A DNA stretch of 64,000 bases, taken from assembly GCF_003096655.1 (NCBI RefSeq), contig NZ_QEKQ01000001.1, positions 62,001 to 126,000 on the forward strand, in the 5' to 3' direction. The translations under genes were made by a program, and so were the position numbers. The stretch comes from Tamilnaduibacter salinus (lineage in GTDB: Bacteria; Pseudomonadota; Gammaproteobacteria; Pseudomonadales; Oleiphilaceae). The notes beneath the pieces are model-generated. The model was not told the DNA's origin, ran no database searches, and saw only the letters and a list, made by a program, of their open reading frames with translations. Shown one piece after another: positions 52,665-61,334 of this stretch; within the stretch, counting starts at the first letter, position 1, and the number at the start of each line of letters is the position of its first letter.

Positions 52665-53768
52665 TCATTCGGACAACGAGGCAAGCACCGCCCCCAGGAA
52701 CCGGGCCGCCTGCCCACCATTCAGCGCCCGGTGATCGAACGTCAGCGAGAGGGGCATCTGCACATCCTCGAATACCTCCCCGTTGCGAAAGCCCGGCTGG
52801 GTGAAGCGCTTGCCGGCGCCGACGATGGCCACCTGGGGCGGCACCACCACGGGAGTGGCAAAGCGCCCGGCGAGGGTGCCGAAGTTGCTGAGGCTGAGGG
52901 TGGCGCCCTGGAGTTCTTTCGCCGGGATCTTTCGTGCTTCCACGTCCCGGCGCAGTCGATTGAGGCCGTCGCGCAGGTCGGCATCGTCCCGGTTGGCCAC
53001 ATCCCGCAGGACGGGGACAAAAAGACCGTCCGGTGTATCGACGGCGATGCCCAGATCCACCCTGTCCACGATCCGACGGCTCAGCTGCTCGCCGTTGAAC
53101 CAGGCGTTGACCTGGGGCTCTGCCTGGCAGCCGGAGACGATAGCGCGAATCAATCGCAGCGTGATGTCGGTGCCGTCCGGCCAATGGGCGACGCTGACCT
53201 GATCGAACAGGCTCACCGGCACGACCTGTGCCCCGGCGCTGGCCATGGTTTTCGCCATGGTGCGGGCCACGCCCCGGAGTGGGGTACTGTCGCCGTGACT
53301 CTGTTTCAGGCTGGCGTGTTGCTGCACATCGTCCAGGGTGATGCTGCCGGCCGGACCACTGCCTTTGATCCGGTCCAGGTTGACCCCCAGGTGTCGGGCC
53401 AGGGCGCGGATGGCCGGGGTCGCGGCAACGCCCGGTTGTCCGTCGGTGACCGCGCCGACGACAAAGTCGTCGCGGTTGTCGTCCCCCTCCCGGCTTTCGA
53501 GGTTGCCGACCACGGTCTGACTGCCACTGCTCTCGTCCCCCTCGAAGGCCAGTAGTGGCTCGCCCACATGGACAATGTCCCCGGGCTGGACGAACAGCGT
53601 GGCGATGGTGCCGTCCTGTGGCGCGGGGATGTCGACGATGGCCTTGGCGGTCTCGACACTGAGCAGTGGGTCATCGACGTTGACGGTGTCGCCCTCCCGG
53701 ATCTGCCACTCGACCACCTCGGCTTCCTGCAGGCCTTCGCCCAGATCGGGCAGGGTGAAGTACGGCAT
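52665..53768 (-). CDS. Branched-chain 2-oxoacid dehydrogenase E2 (lipoyl acyltransferase)
   Basis: A 367-residue E2 core subunit. It has one lipoyl domain (about 1-80, lipoyl Lys42 in VETAKAIVD), a peripheral-subunit-binding domain (about 120-155, ATPAIRALARHLGVNLDRIK) and a catalytic acyltransferase domain. The catalytic His346 is in DHRALNGG; the Asp usual at HxxxD is Asn350. It passes the branched acyl group to CoA. The start ATG 53768 gives the standard MPYFTLPDLGEG. Order and overlap with E1 beta (26 bp) make it part of the Leu/Val/Ile operon. E3 is not in the window. Confidence 0.92.
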   Translation of the reverse strand: MPYFTLPDLGEGLQEAEVVEWQIREGDTVNVDDPLLSVETAKAIVDIPAPQDGTIATLFVQPGDIVHVGEPLLAFEGDESSGSQTVVGNLESREGDDNRDDFVVGAVTDGQPGVAATPAIRALARHLGVNLDRIKGSGPAGSITLDDVQQHASLKQSHGDSTPLRGVARTMAKTMASAGAQVVPVSLFDQVSVAHWPDGTDITLRLIRAIVSGCQAEPQVNAWFNGEQLSRRIVDRVDLGIAVDTPDGLFVPVLRDVANRDDADLRDGLNRLRRDVEARKIPAKELQGATLSLSNFGTLAGRFATPVVVPPQVAIVGAGKRFTQPGFRNGEVFEDVQMPLSLTFDHRALNGGQAARFLGAVLASLSE

Positions 53769-53794
53769 TGTCGGCTCCCGGTTGTTGTCCGTTT

Positions 53795-54802
53795 TCAGTA
53801 CTCGAGCGTGCGCTTCGCCGCCGCCACGATCCGGTCCGTGCCCGGCATGCACTGCTGCTCCAGTGCGAAGTAGGGCATGGGGCAGTCGTAGCCGGTGACC
53901 CGTTCCACCGGCGCGCGCAGGTGGAGCAGGGCGTCGCTGGCCAGGGTGGCGGCGATCTCACCGCCGAAGCCGCCATGCCCCGGCGCTTCGTGGACGATCA
54001 CGGCGCGGCCGGTTTTGGTGATGGTGGCGATGAGCGTTTCCCGGTCCAGCGGATTAAGGGTCGCCACATCGATCACCTCGGCGCTGATGCCGTCGTTCTT
54101 CAGTTCGTCGGCGGCCGCCAGTGTTTCGTGGATCATGGCGCCCCAACTGATCAGGCTGACATCGGTGCCGGCGCGCAGCGTGAAACAGCGGTCCAGTGGC
54201 AGTGGATCGCCGTGACGCGCCACCGGCAGGCGCTGCAGCCGGTAGATGCGTTTGGGTTCCAGGAACAGCACCGGGTCCGGGCAGTCGATGGCGGCTCGTA
54301 ACAGGCCGTAGGTGCGGGCTGGCGAGGACGGAATCACCACCCGAAGCCCCGGAATCTGGGCAAACAGTGCTTCGGTACTCTCGCTGTGGTGTTCCGGCGC
54401 GTGGATGCCGCCACCAAACGGCGCCCGGATGACCAACGGGCAGCTCAGGCGACCCCGGGTGCGGTTGCGCATGCGTGCCGCGTGGCTGATGAGCTGTTCC
54501 AGGGTGGCGTAAATGAACCCCATGAACTGGATCTCGGCCACCGGTCTGAGGCCCTGGGTGGCCATGCCAACACTGAGTCCGGCGATGAGGTTTTCCGCCA
54601 GCGGCGTGTCCATGACCCGCCGAATTCCAAACGCCTCCTTCAGTCCCTCGGTCGCCCGGAACACGCCGCCGTTGGTGGCGATGTCCTCGCCCAGTACCAC
54701 GACGTCCTCATCGGCGGCCATGGCATCGTGCAGGGCCTGATTGACCGCTTCCACCATGTTCATGGGGATGGCGGTGTCGGGCTGTTGATGGGTACTAAGC
54801 AT
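53795..54802 (-). CDS. Branched-chain 2-oxoacid dehydrogenase E1 beta
   Basis: A 335-residue subunit of the thiamine-diphosphate decarboxylase. Segments NMVEAVNQALHDAM, VLGEDIATNGGVFRATEGL, DTPLAENLIAGLSVGMA and APFGGGIHAPEHHSES are the family signatures, the latter two shaping the active site. The ATG at 54802 overlaps the stop of E1 alpha by 8 bases (ATGCTTAG). It forms an alpha2-beta2 tetramer with the upstream product. Confidence 0.93.
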   Translation of the reverse strand: MLSTHQQPDTAIPMNMVEAVNQALHDAMAADEDVVVLGEDIATNGGVFRATEGLKEAFGIRRVMDTPLAENLIAGLSVGMATQGLRPVAEIQFMGFIYATLEQLISHAARMRNRTRGRLSCPLVIRAPFGGGIHAPEHHSESTEALFAQIPGLRVVIPSSPARTYGLLRAAIDCPDPVLFLEPKRIYRLQRLPVARHGDPLPLDRCFTLRAGTDVSLISWGAMIHETLAAADELKNDGISAEVIDVATLNPLDRETLIATITKTGRAVIVHEAPGHGGFGGEIAATLASDALLHLRAPVERVTGYDCPMPYFALEQQCMPGTDRIVAAAKRTLEY

Positions 54803-55874
54803 GATGGCCTCCCGTGGTGCGTTGTTCGAGTTGGGCGCGTTGGGCCAGCAGGGCCGGTGGCAGATTGGCGTAGAGGTAATCGAGCATGTCCGTCGCGGGC
54901 GCGGGGGGTGTGGCCAGGTAGCTGTCGATGGCCTCATCCACCTGCCGCTGACAGTGTTCCAGCCAGGCCTTTTCCTGGTCCCCATCCCAGTGACCGGCCT
55001 CCACCAGCGCCTGACGCAGCCGGGCCACCGGCTCCCGCTGCCAGGCAGCATGCAGGTCGCTGGCCTTGCGATAGCGGCTGGCGTCATCCGCGGTGGTGTG
55101 GTCGCTGAGCCGATAGCTCATGGCCTCGATCAGGATGGCGCCCTTGCCGTGTCGGGCTCGGTCCAGCGCGTAGTCCAGTGCATCGAGCATGGCCGGCAGG
55201 TCGTTGCCGTCCACCTGGAAGCCTTCGATGCCGGCGGCTTCGGCTTTCTGGGCAATGGTCCGGCTTGCGGTCTGCAGACGCCGGGGCACGGAGATGGCCC
55301 ACTGGTTGTTGTTGACCAGCACAATCAGTGGTAATTGCCAGACGCCGGCCACATTCAGGGTTTCGTGGAAGTCACCCCGTGAGGTCGCCCCATCGCCGCA
55401 GGTCACCAGTACGGCTGTGTGCTCGTGGCGCTGTTTGGCCTTCGTCGCGACGCCGGCGGCCTGGGTGAGCTGAGTCCCGATGGGGACGCAGTTGGGCAGG
55501 TCCCGCACGGCGGGCGCGTCTGCCGGGAAGTCATTACCGCGCTCGTCGCCGCCCCAGTACTGCAGGATCTGCTCCAGCCGGACGCCTCGCAGGTACTGGG
55601 TGGCCTGATCCCGGTAATAGGGAACGAAGTAGTCGTCCGGCTGCAGGGTCTGGCCGGCGGCCGTGGTCAGGGCTTCCGCGCCCAGGCAGGAGGCGTAGGT
55701 GCCCAGCTTGCCCGTTCGTTGCAGGTTCACCGCCTTCTTATCGAACTGGCGGATCAGCGCCATGGTGCGGTAGCCCTCGATCAGCCGTGCCCATCGGTCA
55801 TCGCCGGGGCGGGCGTGCCACTGACCGTCGACGGCTAGGCGGGTATGGCACTCGTAGGGTGTTCTGGTGAACAT
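54795..55874 (-). CDS. Branched-chain 2-oxoacid dehydrogenase E1 alpha
   Basis: A 359-residue thiamine-diphosphate-binding subunit. The cofactor motif runs from GDGATSRGDFHE (160-171) to LVNNNQWA (187-194), with the expected GDG and Asn. Substrate-channel residues lie around YYRDQATQYLRG. The phosphorylation-loop-like YRLSDHTTADDASRYR follows. It decarboxylates 2-oxoacids from Leu, Ile and Val. GGGAGG precedes the ATG, 16 bp after the amino-acid dehydrogenase gene. Confidence 0.93.
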   Translation of the reverse strand: MFTRTPYECHTRLAVDGQWHARPGDDRWARLIEGYRTMALIRQFDKKAVNLQRTGKLGTYASCLGAEALTTAAGQTLQPDDYFVPYYRDQATQYLRGVRLEQILQYWGGDERGNDFPADAPAVRDLPNCVPIGTQLTQAAGVATKAKQRHEHTAVLVTCGDGATSRGDFHETLNVAGVWQLPLIVLVNNNQWAISVPRRLQTASRTIAQKAEAAGIEGFQVDGNDLPAMLDALDYALDRARHGKGAILIEAMSYRLSDHTTADDASRYRKASDLHAAWQREPVARLRQALVEAGHWDGDQEKAWLEHCQRQVDEAIDSYLATPPAPATDMLDYLYANLPPALLAQRAQLEQRTTGGHHA

Positions 55875-55890
55875 GATGCCTCCCCCCGCC

Positions 55891-56931
55891 TCAGGCGGCC
55901 TGGTCGCTGGTGTGCTGCAGGCGCTCTTCGGCCAGATGGTCCGCCATCCGGGCCGGCGTCAGGCCGCGCTGCTGCGCCTCACGGAAAATCCGGGACAGCG
56001 TCTCCCCGATGCCCTGGACTTTGCGGCGAATCTGGTCCCGCGTCGCGCCATGGTGCCCCATGGCCACCTGGATCAGTCCGCCGGCATTCACGATGTAATC
56101 GGGGGCATAGAGAATGCCGTGGTCGTGCAGCAACTGGGCGTCCTGGTCCCGGCCGAGCTGATTGTTGGCCGAGCCCGCCACGATCCGGGTCCGCAGTCGT
56201 GGAATGGTGTTGGCGTTGAGCACGTTGCCCAGCGCGCAGGGGATGAAACCGTCGCAGGACGCGTCGTAGATGGCGTCGGCCGAAATCCAGTGCGCCCCCA
56301 GCTCGGATGCCAGGGACTGGCTGCGCTGAGTGTCCAGATCGGCCAAAGTGAGCGACGCGCCGGCGTCGGCCAGCCGTCTGGCCACATCAGCGCCCACGTG
56401 ACCAAGCCCCTGTATCGCAAAGTGCAGTCCCCGGAAATTGGACCGCTTGAGCTGGTGCCGAACAGCGGCCTCCAGCGACGAGAGAACTCCCAGTGTCGTT
56501 AAGGGCGATGGGTCGAGGCCATCGCCGTGATGGCCCCAGACGTGGTCGGTGGTCATCGCCACCTGGTCCAGATCGTCCAGCTCGGTCCCGGAATCAATGG
56601 CGGTGATGTATCGTCCGCCCAGAGTGTCGACGAAGCGCCCGAATGCCTGATAGAGCGCGACGCGGTCGAATGGTCCGTCCGGCCTGAGGATCACCGATTT
56701 CGCGCCACCATGGGGCAGTCCGGACAGGGCAGCCTTGTAGCTCATGCCCCGGGCGAGTCGGGTGACGTCGGTGAGAGCGGCGTCTTCGTCGGGATAGTGC
56801 AGGCAGCGGCAACCGCCCACGGCGGGGCCACGGAGCGTGGAATGAATGGCAATGATTGCGCGTAGACCGGTCACCGGGTCCCGGTGAACGTGGAGCTCAG
56901 TGGCGCCGGTCTGCTCGAGGGTAGCGAACAT
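55891..56931 (-). CDS. Leucine/valine-type NAD-dependent amino acid dehydrogenase
   Basis: A 346-residue Glu/Leu/Phe/Val dehydrogenase that oxidatively deaminates branched-chain amino acids to 2-oxoacids. The catalytic Lys residues are in MSYKAALSGLPHGGAKSV (Lys66, Lys78). The nucleotide motif is AIQGLGHVGADVARRL, and NNQLG and YAPDYIVNAGGLIQV follow. It is the first gene of the operon feeding E1 alpha, E1 beta and E2. Leucine and valine dehydrogenases cannot be separated by eye. Upstream, CCGTC-AG-GACGG (56947-56958) is a small palindrome. Confidence 0.92.
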   Translation of the reverse strand: MFATLEQTGATELHVHRDPVTGLRAIIAIHSTLRGPAVGGCRCLHYPDEDAALTDVTRLARGMSYKAALSGLPHGGAKSVILRPDGPFDRVALYQAFGRFVDTLGGRYITAIDSGTELDDLDQVAMTTDHVWGHHGDGLDPSPLTTLGVLSSLEAAVRHQLKRSNFRGLHFAIQGLGHVGADVARRLADAGASLTLADLDTQRSQSLASELGAHWISADAIYDASCDGFIPCALGNVLNANTIPRLRTRIVAGSANNQLGRDQDAQLLHDHGILYAPDYIVNAGGLIQVAMGHHGATRDQIRRKVQGIGETLSRIFREAQQRGLTPARMADHLAEERLQHTSDQAA

Positions 56932-57167
56932 GACAGCGACTCCTTACCGTCAGGACGGGGTGAGTCCCTCCGGTTGTTGGGTGGGCCGGATCACGGCCCT
57001 GTCTTTCTTACCATAGCGCGGCATGGCGGTATTCGCTTGGATGGATTTGTTCTGAGGCGGGTGCTGGTCATGACGCAATGTGCTGATGCCCCCATCGTCC
57101 AATGGTGTCGTGCTGAAAATCCGCTATCCTGCCCGGTATTCCGTTTCTTACGCTGTCCGGACACACC

Positions 57168-57374
57168 ATGCTCCACGAACTGGGATTGGGAGGAATGCTG
57201 TTCAGCCCGCTGGTGGCGTTGATACCGCTGGCGTTCGGGTTGATGCTGGCCACCCGGCTGGCGCTGCACCGAATGAACTGGCGCCGCTTCATCTGGAAAC
57301 CGGCCTGGTTCGATGTGGGGGTGTTCGTGTGCTATCTGGCGCTTGTCGTCCATCTGTTCGGGAATCAGGGCTGA
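57168..57374 (+). CDS. DUF1656 small membrane protein (AaeX-like)
   Basis: A 68-residue protein with two transmembrane helices. It begins MLHELGLGGMLFSPLVALIP and has the conserved basic loop HRMNWRRFIWKPAWFDVGVF. DUF1656 proteins accompany HlyD-type adaptors and FUSC permeases (aaeXAB in E. coli), and this gene is followed at 3 bp and then 7 bp by exactly those. The role in the pump is not defined. Confidence 0.9.
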   Translation: MLHELGLGGMLFSPLVALIPLAFGLMLATRLALHRMNWRRFIWKPAWFDVGVFVCYLALVVHLFGNQG

Positions 57375-57377
57375 GGC

Positions 57378-58238
57378 ATGGGAAAGCTGTTGCGCATCGG
57401 AATCACGCTGTCGGTACTGGCGGTGGCCATCCTCGCCGGCACCTGGGTCTGGCATCACTACCTGTACTCGCCCTGGACCCGGGATGGCCGGATACAGGCC
57501 GATGTGGTCACCGTCACGCCGGATGTTTCGGGATGGGTGACCAACCTTGCCGTTACCCATCATGAGTCCGTCGATGAAGGCGACCTGCTGTTCACCGTCG
57601 ACGACACCCGATACCAGGCAGCCCTGACAGAAGCCAGGGCCCAGTTGGCCCGTCAAAAAAGCGCCCTGGAGCTGGCCCGCCACCAGTACCAGCGTCGCAA
57701 GGCGTTGTCCGGTGAACGGGCGATCAGCGAGGAGGATCTGGAGACGTACCGCATCCAGATGCAGTCCGCAAAAGCCGACCATGATCTGGCCAAGGCCCGC
57801 CTGAAAGAGGCGCGGATTGATCTGGAGCGGACGCGGATACGGGCGCCGGCGGACGGCACCATCAGCAACCTCTCCTTGCGCGAAGGCAATTACGCAACCC
57901 GGGGGCAGCCGGCCCTGTCACTGATTCAGGATGGCTCGCTCTACGTGACCGGGTATTTTGAGGAGACCAAGATCCAGCGCATCCACCCCGGTCAGAAGGC
58001 CACCATGACGCTGATGGGCAGCGACCAGACGCTGACCGGCACGGTTACCGGCATCGCCCGGGGTATTGCCGATGCCAACACCCAGGGCAACGACCAGCTG
58101 CTGCCCGAGGTGCAGCAGGTGTTCAACTGGGTCCGGTTGGCTCAACGCATTCCGGTGGAGGTTGCCCTTGATCCGGTGCCTGATGAGCTGAACCTCAGTG
58201 CCGGGATGACGGTGTCCATCCGCCTGAAGGCGGAGTGA
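57378..58238 (+). CDS. HlyD-family efflux adaptor (AaeA-like)
   Basis: A 286-residue periplasmic adaptor. One N-terminal membrane helix (about 5-25) is followed by YSPWTRDGRIQADVVTVTPDVSGWV, the lipoyl-like half typical of AaeA/EmrA relatives. A coiled-coil hairpin (about 75-150), the second half TRIRAPADGTISNLSLREGN and a beta-barrel complete it. It is predicted to link the FUSC permease to the outer membrane for export of aromatic acids or similar weak acids. The substrate is inferred only from the family. Confidence 0.9.
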   Translation: MGKLLRIGITLSVLAVAILAGTWVWHHYLYSPWTRDGRIQADVVTVTPDVSGWVTNLAVTHHESVDEGDLLFTVDDTRYQAALTEARAQLARQKSALELARHQYQRRKALSGERAISEEDLETYRIQMQSAKADHDLAKARLKEARIDLERTRIRAPADGTISNLSLREGNYATRGQPALSLIQDGSLYVTGYFEETKIQRIHPGQKATMTLMGSDQTLTGTVTGIARGIADANTQGNDQLLPEVQQVFNWVRLAQRIPVEVALDPVPDELNLSAGMTVSIRLKAE

Positions 58239-58245
58239 GGGCGTC

Positions 58246-60333
58246 ATGACCCTCCACCCACTGCTGGCCCAGCTCCTGATGCCGGACCGGAGCGCCGTGA
58301 TCTTCGCCCTGAAAGGGGTCATCGCCATGGCGCTGGCCGTGTGCACCGCGATGTTTCTCCAGTTGGACCGGCCCTATTGGGCGGTGGTGTCGGCCGTATT
58401 CCTGCAGATCCGGCCGGAGAGTGGGCTGGTGGTGGAAAAGGCCATCTGCCAGGTGCTGGGGTCGGTGGTGGGCGGTGGTGTCGGCATCCTGATTCTCGCC
58501 GTGCTGATGCCGTATCCCGTGCTGGCGCTTGCCTGCCTGGCGCTCTGGGTCGGGCTCAACTCGGCGGCCTCCTCCATGGTCCACAGCGTCAACTTCATCT
58601 ACGCCTTTGCCATGGCGGGTGTCACGGCGGGGCTGGTCGTCCTGCTGGTTATGGCCGATGCGTCGACGACCAGCAGCGCGGCGGTGTTTGCCATCGCCAA
58701 GGCTCGCATCAGCGAGATAGCCATCGGCGCTCTGTGCGCCATGCTGGTCAGCCGGTTGCTGTGGCCGCGTCGCGTCAAGGACGGTCTGCGCCGCCATGCC
58801 CGCAGTGCCATCAACCGGACGATGGATTACCTCAGCCTGGAACTGGACCCGGCCAGCTCCCACGATCAGCGTCACGATCAGGCGGATCAGATCCTCGAGG
58901 TTCTGGTGGCGCTCAACGACGACTCCAGCGCCGTGGTGTATGAAGGCGCCGAGGGCCCGGGACGTAGTCGGGCGGCCAGCCTGCTGTGCAACAAGATTCT
59001 CTCGCTGCTGGCGGTGACGCAGATTATCGGGCGGTTCCATCGCTACCATTCCGAGCTGGTGTCACCGGCATTTGCCGAGCTGCTGGGGGACATGCGCCGC
59101 CACTTCCGGGAAATCGCCGAGGCGGACGGATTCGAGAACAGCTACAAGCGTGCGCAGTCACTGCGACGCGCCCTGCGCGAACGCCGGGCGACCATGAGCG
59201 ACGAGTCGGCCATCGTGAGGCGTCTGACCCAGACATCGCTGGAACTGGTGTCGGATCTGGTGGTGGTGCTGCGGGCCTACAACGCCCTGGAGAACCGGGA
59301 CCGCACGCTGCTGAAGACGCCACGACTGCGCACCCACCGGGACCCGCTCATTGGCCTCGTCAACGGCTTCCGGACGGTTGCCGTTTTCCTGATCGGCGCG
59401 GTCGTCTGGGTTCACACTGCCAGTCCGGCGGCAATCATGATGATGGTGATGCCGGTGGTCTTTTCGATCATGTTCGCCCGCCTGCCGTTCGCCGTGCTGA
59501 CGGTGGCGCTGCGTCGGTTGCTGTCCGGGTTGTGCTTGGCCATTCCCGTGGCCCTGTTTTTCGGTTTGGGCCTCCTCTCGCGGGGCAGTCACGACATCGA
59601 GATGCTGCTTCTCATCCTGGCTGGCCCGTATTTTGTGGGTCTTCTGTTGCTGGCCGACCGGGCGACATTGCCGTACGGACTGGGGCTGTGCATTCCGTTC
59701 ACGCTCATCGTCCAGCCCAGTAACCCGATGACCATCCAGGCCGATACGGCAGTCAGCACGGCACTGGGTCTGCTGGCCGGCATCAGCGTCCTGTACTGGG
59801 TCTTCAAGCTGGTGGGGCCGCCGGACCGGGAGGTGCTGCAACACCGGCTGCTGAAAGCCACCGCGCGGGATCTCGAAGACATCGACCACCATGAGCAGCC
59901 CGAGCACTGGTTCAACGGCCGGATGGGGGAACGCCTGCTGCGTCTCGCCAATTATGACCAGAGTTCCGGTGGGCGTGACCGGTCCATGACGGATCTCGGG
60001 TTCACCGGCCTGAACCTGGGGCATGTCTCCATTCGGCTGCGGCGGCGCATCCAGGCGCACCGGTCCCCGGCCGTCGATGCATTGCTTGAGCAGTGGCAGA
60101 CCGTGCTGGCGGAAACCTACGAGATGAGTGCCCGGGGCCAGTACAACCCCGAATTCCGGGCGATCAGCGCCCGTTTGCTTAACGTCATCCAGGCGGCCGG
60201 GCTGGCTGAGACCGATGTCTCGACAATCGAAGGCCTGTTCGAGCGCGTGGCGCTCACTCTGGAACGGACGGCCCGAACCGTCGCGCCGGAACCCCCGGAA
60301 ACGGCACGCCGGGGTGTCGCCGCAACCGGCTGA
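58246..60333 (+). CDS. FUSC-family inner-membrane permease (AaeB-like)
   Basis: A 695-residue protein with two blocks of about five to six hydrophobic helices (about 10-175 and 370-520) separated by a helical cytoplasmic region, plus a long C-terminal cytoplasmic domain. The conserved block LDRPYWAVVSAVFLQIRPES with GSVVGGGVGI is the FUSC signature. It forms the pump with the two preceding genes. AaeB exports p-hydroxybenzoic acid in E. coli, but other members move fusaric acid or have unknown cargo. Confidence 0.9.
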   Translation: MTLHPLLAQLLMPDRSAVIFALKGVIAMALAVCTAMFLQLDRPYWAVVSAVFLQIRPESGLVVEKAICQVLGSVVGGGVGILILAVLMPYPVLALACLALWVGLNSAASSMVHSVNFIYAFAMAGVTAGLVVLLVMADASTTSSAAVFAIAKARISEIAIGALCAMLVSRLLWPRRVKDGLRRHARSAINRTMDYLSLELDPASSHDQRHDQADQILEVLVALNDDSSAVVYEGAEGPGRSRAASLLCNKILSLLAVTQIIGRFHRYHSELVSPAFAELLGDMRRHFREIAEADGFENSYKRAQSLRRALRERRATMSDESAIVRRLTQTSLELVSDLVVVLRAYNALENRDRTLLKTPRLRTHRDPLIGLVNGFRTVAVFLIGAVVWVHTASPAAIMMMVMPVVFSIMFARLPFAVLTVALRRLLSGLCLAIPVALFFGLGLLSRGSHDIEMLLLILAGPYFVGLLLLADRATLPYGLGLCIPFTLIVQPSNPMTIQADTAVSTALGLLAGISVLYWVFKLVGPPDREVLQHRLLKATARDLEDIDHHEQPEHWFNGRMGERLLRLANYDQSSGGRDRSMTDLGFTGLNLGHVSIRLRRRIQAHRSPAVDALLEQWQTVLAETYEMSARGQYNPEFRAISARLLNVIQAAGLAETDVSTIEGLFERVALTLERTARTVAPEPPETARRGVAATG

Positions 60334-60369
60334 GACGACCTCGGGTATCGTCCACTCTCGTGCGTTGTG

Positions 60370-60792
60370 TCAGCGACTCCCCTGGACGTCTGGAAACATC
60401 GTGTCATATCCCCAGGTGAAGACAAACGCGTAGACGATATAGAACAGCATGAAGGCCACGTCCATCACGAGCGATTCCACCACACCGATGCCCAGCCAGA
60501 CCATGACGACGGGAAGGAAAGCGAGGGCCAGTCCCAGCTCAAAACTGATGGCATGAACCACCCTCAGTGGCCAGGTTTTCTCCGTGGTGCCCCGCCAGTG
60601 CATCAGCCCGTGATCGAATGCCAGGTTGAAGAGATAGTTCCAGGCCGTCGCCATCAGTGAGCCGACCAAGCTCAGTCCGGCACTGTCGACCACGGTCAGG
60701 TCGAAAGTGAACACGGCAAGCGGGACCACCAGAACCAGGCCGATGATCTCAAAACTGATGGCCTGACGAATCCGATCGGACGTTGTACGCAT
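60370..60792 (-). CDS. PACE-family efflux transporter (AceI-like)
   Basis: A 140-residue inner-membrane protein with four helices in two bacterial-transmembrane-pair units. The diagnostic segments are RIRQAISFEIIGL, AWNYLFNLAFDH, RVVHAISFELGL and FMLFYIVYAFVFTWGYD, with the membrane Glu residues of this family. PACE proteins export chlorhexidine and related amphiphilic cations or short diamines. It is convergent with the FUSC gene (36-bp gap). Confidence 0.92.
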   Translation of the reverse strand: MRTTSDRIRQAISFEIIGLVLVVPLAVFTFDLTVVDSAGLSLVGSLMATAWNYLFNLAFDHGLMHWRGTTEKTWPLRVVHAISFELGLALAFLPVVMVWLGIGVVESLVMDVAFMLFYIVYAFVFTWGYDTMFPDVQGSR

Positions 60793-61069
60793 GGGATGTC
60801 TCCGAAAAGGGGCGGGCCGTCCCGCAATGTCTTCCCGGTATGGGCGAGGTCGTCCCCGAAGTGATCACGCAAGTCAGATCGGCGTGATCAGAGAGGCGCT
60901 GGATGCGTCTCCCGAAACGGTCAATAAGGTACAAGGCGAGGGAAGCGGCGGACAAGTATGTAGTCAGCGAAGTATTTTGGGCGAAGCCTGCAGTAAGGTG
61001 TACTTCATGATGTCGCCGATCCGTTGCCCACAAAAAAGCCCGCTCGGGTGAGCGGGCTTTTCGCAATAC
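60793..61069. other. Gene-free region upstream of the PACE gene
   Basis: No credible coding region is seen. A perfect 9-bp inverted repeat TGATCACGC / GCGTGATCA lies at 60862-60870 and 60882-60890, 70-98 bp before the PACE start on the minus strand. This is a plausible operator for an efflux-gene repressor. The stretch 60930-61010 (around GGCGAGGGAAGCGGCGGACA) is unexplained. The far end holds the tRNA terminator. Confidence 0.4.
61032..61061 (-). terminator. Terminator of tRNA-Met
   Basis: Read on the minus strand, AAAAGCCCGCTC pairs with GAGCGGGCTTTT around a four-base loop (12-bp symmetric stem), and the T run extends to six on this side. It begins 9 bp after the tRNA. The symmetry means it could also stop plus-strand transcription. 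Confidence 0.9.
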
Positions 61070-61146
61070 TGGTAGCAAGGGGCGGAGTCGAACCGCCGAC
61101 CCCGGCATTATGAGTGCCGTGCTCTAACCAGCTGAGCTACCTTGCC
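61070..61146 (-). tRNA. tRNA-Met (anticodon CAT, elongator type)
   Basis: A 77-nt tRNA with encoded CCA. The anticodon loop is CTCATAA on a stem CGGCA/TGCCG. The D-arm GCTCAGCTGGTTAGAGC and the T-arm GGCGGTTCGACTCCGCC are standard. The initiator-type run of three G-C pairs next to the loop is absent, so it is not tRNA-fMet. A lysidine-modified tRNA-Ile2 has the same anticodon and cannot be fully excluded. The first acceptor pair is G1-U72 rather than G-C. Confidence 0.9.
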
Positions 61147-61187
61147 ATCGTTTTTCAGGCGCTTTTGACGCCCCAAACGAGGCGCGT

Positions 61188-61216
61188 ATTCTCGGGATTT
61201 TCGGGGGAGCTGTCAA
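61188..61216 (-). promoter_or_regulatory. Sigma-70 promoter of tRNA-Met
   Basis: On the minus strand, TTGACA (complement of 61211-61216) and the -10-like GAGAAT (complement of 61188-61193) are 17 bp apart. A GC-rich discriminator (ACGCGCC, the same as at the tRNA-Leu promoter) follows. It lies about 40 bp before the tRNA. Confidence 0.65.
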
Positions 61217-61334
61217 CCCTTGAGAGGAGGGGGCAACGCATAACGAATACGTCGCTCGGTTCGTGGTTATCCGTTGATCTCATGGCTGATCGAGAGTAAC
61301 TTTCATTCGCGATTTCCATCCGACTGCGGGACCG

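Noticed and set aside
61070-61146. Initiator tRNA-fMet
   Set aside because: The anticodon stem lacks the three consecutive G-C pairs and the 1-72 mismatch is G-U, not the initiator type.
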